This document shows, piece by piece, positions 60,567 to 64,000 of a stretch of 64,000 nucleotides of DNA. Position 1 is the first letter of the stretch, and each line of letters starts with the position of its first letter. Under the pieces are notes generated by a model. The model ran no database searches. It was not told where the DNA came from and saw nothing but the letters and a program-made list of their open reading frames with translations. The stretch lies in contig JBAXER010000006.1 in assembly GCA_037140375.1 (NCBI GenBank), forward strand, positions 1-64,000. Reading direction: 5' to 3'. This stretch comes from WLMZ01 sp037140375. Lineage in GTDB: Bacteria; Actinomycetota; Acidimicrobiia; Acidimicrobiales; Ilumatobacteraceae. The translations under genes and the position numbers were made by a program.

Positions 60567-61892
60567 TTACTTGCCGCCTTCGAGTTCGAGCAATCCGCCC
60601 GGGCCCAACGTGCCAACGCTGCGATACACATCGAGCTTGGCGCGGCTGTCTTCGATGTCGAGGTTGCGCATGGTGAGTTGGCCAATGCGATCGAGCGGAC
60701 CAAACGGAGCGTCTTCGACCTTTTCCATGCTGAGCCGCTCGGGCGCGTAGGTGAGGTGTGGGCCGGTGGTGTCGAAAATGGTGTAGTCGTCGCCGCGACG
60801 CAGACGCAGTGTGACCTCGCCGGTGACGGCCGAACCCACCCAACGCAGCAACGCTTCACGCAGCATCAGGCTCTGCGGATCGAACCAGCGACCTTCGTAG
60901 AGCAAGCGACCAAGGCGCCGACCCATGGTGCGGTAGTTCTCTTGGGTGCCTTCGTTATGAATGCCGGTGACCAAGCGCTCGTAGGCAATGTGCAACAGCG
61001 CCAGACCCGGCGCTTCGTAGATGCCGCGGCTCTTGGCTTCGATGATGCGGTTCTCGATCTGGTCGCTCATGCCGAGCCCATGGCGTCCGCCGATGATGTT
61101 GGCGGCCAACACAAGCTCGACCTGACTGGCGAACTCTTGGCCGTTGATGGCCACTGGCCAACCTTCGTTGAACCGAATGCTCACGGTCTCGGCATCGACG
61201 ACCACGTCTTCGCGATAGTGAGCCACACCCATGATGGGTTCAACAATGTCCATGCTCGTGCCCAACTCTTCGAGCAGCTTGGCCTCGTGCGTGGCGCCCC
61301 AGATATTGGCGTCGGTGCTGTAGGCCTTTTCTTTGCTGTCTCGGTAGGGCAGCTTGCGCTGAATGAGGAACTCGCTCATCTCGGCGCGGCCACCGAGCTC
61401 GCCAACGAATGCTTCGTCGAGCCACGGCTTATACACGCGCAGGTTGGGGTTCACCAGTAAGCCATAGCGGTAGAACCGCTCGATGTCGTTGCCCTTATAG
61501 GTGCTGCCGTCGCCCCAAATATCGACGTTGTCTTCTTGCATCGCGCGCACGAGCAGCGTGCCCGTGACCGCGCGACCCAATGGGGTGGTGTTGAAGTAGG
61601 TCTTGCCGGCGGTGCTGATGTGGAAGGCGCCACACTGCAGCGCCACCAAGCCCTCGTGCACCAGCTCGGTGCGGCAGTCGATAATGCGAGCCAGTTCGGC
61701 GCCGTATTGCTTGGCGCGGTCGGGCACACCCGGCAGATCGCTTTCGTCTTGCTGGCCAAGGTCGGCGGTGTATGCGTAGGGAAGGGCACCCTTTTCGCGC
61801 ATCCAGGCCACGGCCGCTGATGTATCGAGACCACCAGAGAAGGCAATGCCCACTCGTTCTCCAACCGGCAGCGAAGTGAGCACCTTTGACAT
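60567..61892 (-). CDS. argG: Argininosuccinate synthase, long (E. coli) type
   Basis: A 441-aa enzyme joining citrulline and aspartate with ATP in arginine synthesis. The P-loop is AFSGGLDTS; WGDGSTYKGNDIERFYRYG and GGRHGLGMSDQIENRIIEAKSRG follow the E. coli-type protein nearly word for word. Most actinobacteria use a shorter form of about 400 aa, so this one may have been acquired laterally. ATG at 61892 has AAGGGG upstream; the frame beyond it lacks homology. It diverges from sufB across 183 bases. Confidence 0.95.
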   Translation of the reverse strand: MSKVLTSLPVGERVGIAFSGGLDTSAAVAWMREKGALPYAYTADLGQQDESDLPGVPDRAKQYGAELARIIDCRTELVHEGLVALQCGAFHISTAGKTYFNTTPLGRAVTGTLLVRAMQEDNVDIWGDGSTYKGNDIERFYRYGLLVNPNLRVYKPWLDEAFVGELGGRAEMSEFLIQRKLPYRDSKEKAYSTDANIWGATHEAKLLEELGTSMDIVEPIMGVAHYREDVVVDAETVSIRFNEGWPVAINGQEFASQVELVLAANIIGGRHGLGMSDQIENRIIEAKSRGIYEAPGLALLHIAYERLVTGIHNEGTQENYRTMGRRLGRLLYEGRWFDPQSLMLREALLRWVGSAVTGEVTLRLRRGDDYTIFDTTGPHLTYAPERLSMEKVEDAPFGPLDRIGQLTMRNLDIEDSRAKLDVYRSVGTLGPGGLLELEGGK

Positions 61893-62075
61893 AGGCCCCT
61901 TACGGTAGCCACATGGGGCCAACGGCACACGGAACGTCAGCTTTTCTCGGCAGCACTGTGAGTCGGCGCAAATAATTGTTACTATGCCCGTAGTGCAAAT
62001 ACCGGTGCGGTGTTCGGGGCATTCAGCCCCATTCGGCGTCGCCCGATCCGTCGCTACGAATAGAAAGACCTTCCG

Positions 62076-63476
62076 ATGACCTCGTTCGACCTTGATCTCA
62101 GTAAGTACAGCCTCGGATGGAACGACGATGTCGAGTACGCCTTTAAGTCCGAAAAGGGGCTTGACGAGGGCGTTGTCGATCAGATTTCGTGGTGGAAGGG
62201 CGAGCCCAAGTGGATGACCGACTTCCGCATGAAGAGCCTGCGCACCTTCGATCGCAAGCCAATGGCCGACTGGTTCGCCATCAACATGCCCGATCTCAAC
62301 TTCCAGGACATCTATTACTACCTGCGTCCTAAGGCCGATCAGACCGACAACTGGGATGACCTTCCCGAGCAGATGAAGGCCACCTACGAGAAGTTGGGTA
62401 TCCCCGAGGCCGAGCGCAAGTACCTCGCTGGCGTCACCTCGCAGTTCGACTCTGAGGTCGTGTACCACCGCAACCGTGCCGAGCTCGAAGAGCAGGGCAT
62501 CTTGTTCTGCGATATGGATACCGCCCTGCGCGAGTACCCCGATCTCGTCAAGCAGTACTTCGGCAGCGTCATTCCTCCTGGCGACAACAAGTTCTCAGCG
62601 CTCAACTCAGCGGTGTGGAGTGGTGGCTCGTTCATCTATATCCCACCAGGCGTCAACTGCGAGATGCCGCTGCAGGCCTACTTCCGCATCAACTCCGAAA
62701 ACGCCGGCCAGTTCGAGCGCACGCTCATCATCGCCGACGAAGGCAGCCAGGTTCATTACATCGAGGGCTGCTCGGCTCCGGTGTACACCAACGACTCACT
62801 GCATTCGGCCGTTGTTGAAATCGTCGTGAAGCCAAGCGCACGCGTCACCTACACCACCATCCAGAATTGGTCGCCAAACGTGTACAACTTGGTCACCAAG
62901 CGGGCCCGGGTTGAGACCGAAGGCCATATGGAGTGGATCGACGGCAACATCGGTAGCCGCCTCACCATGAAGTACCCCAGCATTTATCTGATGGGCCCCA
63001 AGGCCACTGGCGAGGTGCTCTCGGTTGCCTACGCCGGCGCCGGCCAGCATCAAGATGCCGGAGCCAAGATGGTTCACGCGGCACCCGAGACCACCAGCAA
63101 GATCGTCTCGAAGAGCATCAGCAAAGACGGCGGCATCACCACCTATCGCGGCCTCGTGCGCGTCGAAGACGGTGCCTACGGATGCAAGAGCCACGTGCAG
63201 TGCGATGCGCTCATCCTCGATGATCAAAGCGAGAGCCGCACCTTCCCGTATATGGAAGTGGGCGAGCGCGACGCGCAGATCGGTCACGAGGCCACGGTCA
63301 GCAAGATCGCCGACGAGCAGTTGTTCTACCTCATGAGCCGCGGCCTCTCGCAAGAGCAGGCAATGGGCATGGTGGTCAACGGTTTCATCGAGCCCATCAC
63401 GCGAACCTTGCCGATGGAATACGCCGTCGAGTGGAGTCGTCTCATCGAATTGCAAATGGAAGGCTCAGTCGGCTGA
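62076..63476 (+). CDS. sufB: Fe-S cluster assembly protein SufB
   Basis: A 466-aa SufB of the usual length. It ends with the conserved NGFIEPITRTLPMEYAVEWSRLIELQMEGSVG-type region (residues about 436-466), and the core has GVNCEMPLQAYFRINSEN. SufB forms the SufBC2D scaffold on which iron-sulfur clusters are built. The 183-base region before it has no SufR gene; a -10-like TACTAT lies at 61980-61985. A four-cysteine protein and a probable sufD follow. Confidence 0.95.
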   Translation: MTSFDLDLSKYSLGWNDDVEYAFKSEKGLDEGVVDQISWWKGEPKWMTDFRMKSLRTFDRKPMADWFAINMPDLNFQDIYYYLRPKADQTDNWDDLPEQMKATYEKLGIPEAERKYLAGVTSQFDSEVVYHRNRAELEEQGILFCDMDTALREYPDLVKQYFGSVIPPGDNKFSALNSAVWSGGSFIYIPPGVNCEMPLQAYFRINSENAGQFERTLIIADEGSQVHYIEGCSAPVYTNDSLHSAVVEIVVKPSARVTYTTIQNWSPNVYNLVTKRARVETEGHMEWIDGNIGSRLTMKYPSIYLMGPKATGEVLSVAYAGAGQHQDAGAKMVHAAPETTSKIVSKSISKDGGITTYRGLVRVEDGAYGCKSHVQCDALILDDQSESRTFPYMEVGERDAQIGHEATVSKIADEQLFYLMSRGLSQEQAMGMVVNGFIEPITRTLPMEYAVEWSRLIELQMEGSVG

Positions 63477-63495
63477 TCGGTGGCACAATAGAGCC

Positions 63496-63858
63496 ATGCC
63501 GATGCGCCAAGAGTGCAAGAACTTTGAGAGTCGCACCTATGCGGGCGGCGAAACTGTTCGCAAGTGCAATCTCGATCTTGCTCCCGACGCGCCGTGGCGT
63601 TGTCCCGAGAATTGTCACGCCTACGAGCGTCGCCTTGCCGATGTGAACTGGGCCGTGGGGTCATTGATCACACCTCCCACTCCACCCGAGCCGCCAGGGC
63701 TCGACGACGGCACTGCTGCGGCGGTGCTCGATGAAGCCGAAGACTTCCTCAATCAGGTTGGTCAGCAGGTCATGGCCGATATGCGCAGGGGTATTCCGCC
63801 GTTGCCCGATGAGGGCAAAGGGCTGCGCCGGTTCTTCAAACGTCGAGGCAGTAGCTAA
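63496..63858 (+). CDS. Small four-cysteine protein inside the suf operon
   Basis: A 120-aa protein. The N-terminal 45 residues hold four cysteines (7, 24, 36, 40; ending WRCPENC) that could bind zinc or an Fe-S cluster. A Pro-rich linker and a helical acidic region follow, ending in a basic tail (RRFFKRRG). No known Suf protein matches. CACAAT (63484-63489) ends 6 nt before the ATG, so it may also have its own leaderless promoter. Its place between sufB and the probable sufD suggests a role in Fe-S assembly. Confidence 0.65.
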   Translation: MPMRQECKNFESRTYAGGETVRKCNLDLAPDAPWRCPENCHAYERRLADVNWAVGSLITPPTPPEPPGLDDGTAAAVLDEAEDFLNQVGQQVMADMRRGIPPLPDEGKGLRRFFKRRGSS

Positions 63859-63931
63859 CTCAACAGCGAACTCTCGCTGGTCGCCGGCGGCAGCCGGTTA
63901 ATTTCTCCTACGGAGACAGTAGTATTTCGGG

Positions 63932-64000
63932 GTGCATTCGTTTACCCCCGACGCCGTGCGCAGCCTGCGTTTGGCCGACACCGATTCACGGTTGGCGGCC
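63932..64000 (+). CDS. sufD: Probable SufD, N-terminal 23 residues only
   Basis: The frame from GTG at 63932 encodes HSFTPDAVRSLRLADTDSRL and runs off the window. The FTPDAVRSL start resembles actinobacterial SufD proteins, and the place after sufB is where sufD is expected. Too little sequence is present to be sure. Confidence 0.4.
   Translation, partial: MHSFTPDAVRSLRLADTDSRLAA

Noticed and set aside
62016..62030. GGGGC-ATTCA-GCCCC hairpin in the sufB leader as a riboswitch or attenuator
   Set aside because: A 5-bp stem alone is too weak and no alternative structure or leader peptide is visible.
1..64000. CRISPR arrays, tRNA or rRNA genes, prophage
   Set aside because: No regularly spaced direct repeats, no cloverleaf-like or rRNA-like sequence in the short intergenic gaps, and no phage structural or integrase genes were seen.

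Overview
The window comes from a fairly GC-rich actinobacterium, most likely of the class Acidimicrobiia (inference from gene content). The supporting genes are a mycothione reductase, three LLM-type (F420-dependent family) oxidoreductases, a WS/DGAT wax-ester/triacylglycerol synthase, a DUF222-HNH endonuclease with a LexA box, DUF4012 and DUF4202 proteins, and a SUF operon. I see no rRNA, tRNA, CRISPR array, IS element or prophage. Genes are packed tightly, with no gene-free stretch over 300 bases, and many stop/start codons overlap as ATGA or GTGA.

Layout. 1-6.1 kb: a truncated copper-site lipoprotein, a DoxX-like protein, a possible acetyltransferase and a GGDEF-EAL protein. 6.2-14 kb: a second GGDEF-EAL protein, an ABC exporter, a DUF4012 protein and small proteins. 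14-19.2 kb: a heterodimeric ABC exporter followed by a WS/DGAT acyltransferase. 19.6-23.2 kb: siroheme sulfite reductase coupled to DUF4202, then a PLP decarboxylase. 23.3-25.6 kb: a DHA2-type efflux pump with its TetR regulator and a likely operator. 25.6-31 kb: PxpB/PxpC with a dienelactone hydrolase, a quinone-oxidoreductase-like protein, deoC and deoA. 31-36.6 kb: a Gfo/Idh oxidoreductase, a znuACB-type metal importer, a perfect 22-bp hairpin, a serine hydrolase and ThrH. 36.7-57 kb: a catabolic region for acyl-CoA-type substrates, with a FadH-like reductase, two acyl-CoA ligases, two thiolase-like proteins paired with two DUF35 proteins, a crotonase and three LLM oxidoreductases, interrupted by the HNH gene, a lipoprotein and a glycosyltransferase. 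57-64 kb: CocE/NonD hydrolase, M20 peptidase, an E. coli-type ArgG, sufB, a four-cysteine small protein and the start of a probable sufD.

Three sequence signals cut across genes. (1) A 17-bp palindrome TCTGAC-N5-GTCAGA lies in three promoter regions, all serving acyl-CoA-type genes, and suggests one TetR-like regulon. (2) A different palindrome, GTTGCA-N2-TGCAAC, occurs three times, twice inside coding sequence. (3) At least 16 genes have a -10-like hexamer ending only 6-7 nt before the start codon, which points to widespread leaderless transcription and was used to choose starts. All annotations are from reading the sequence and family knowledge; no database search was run.
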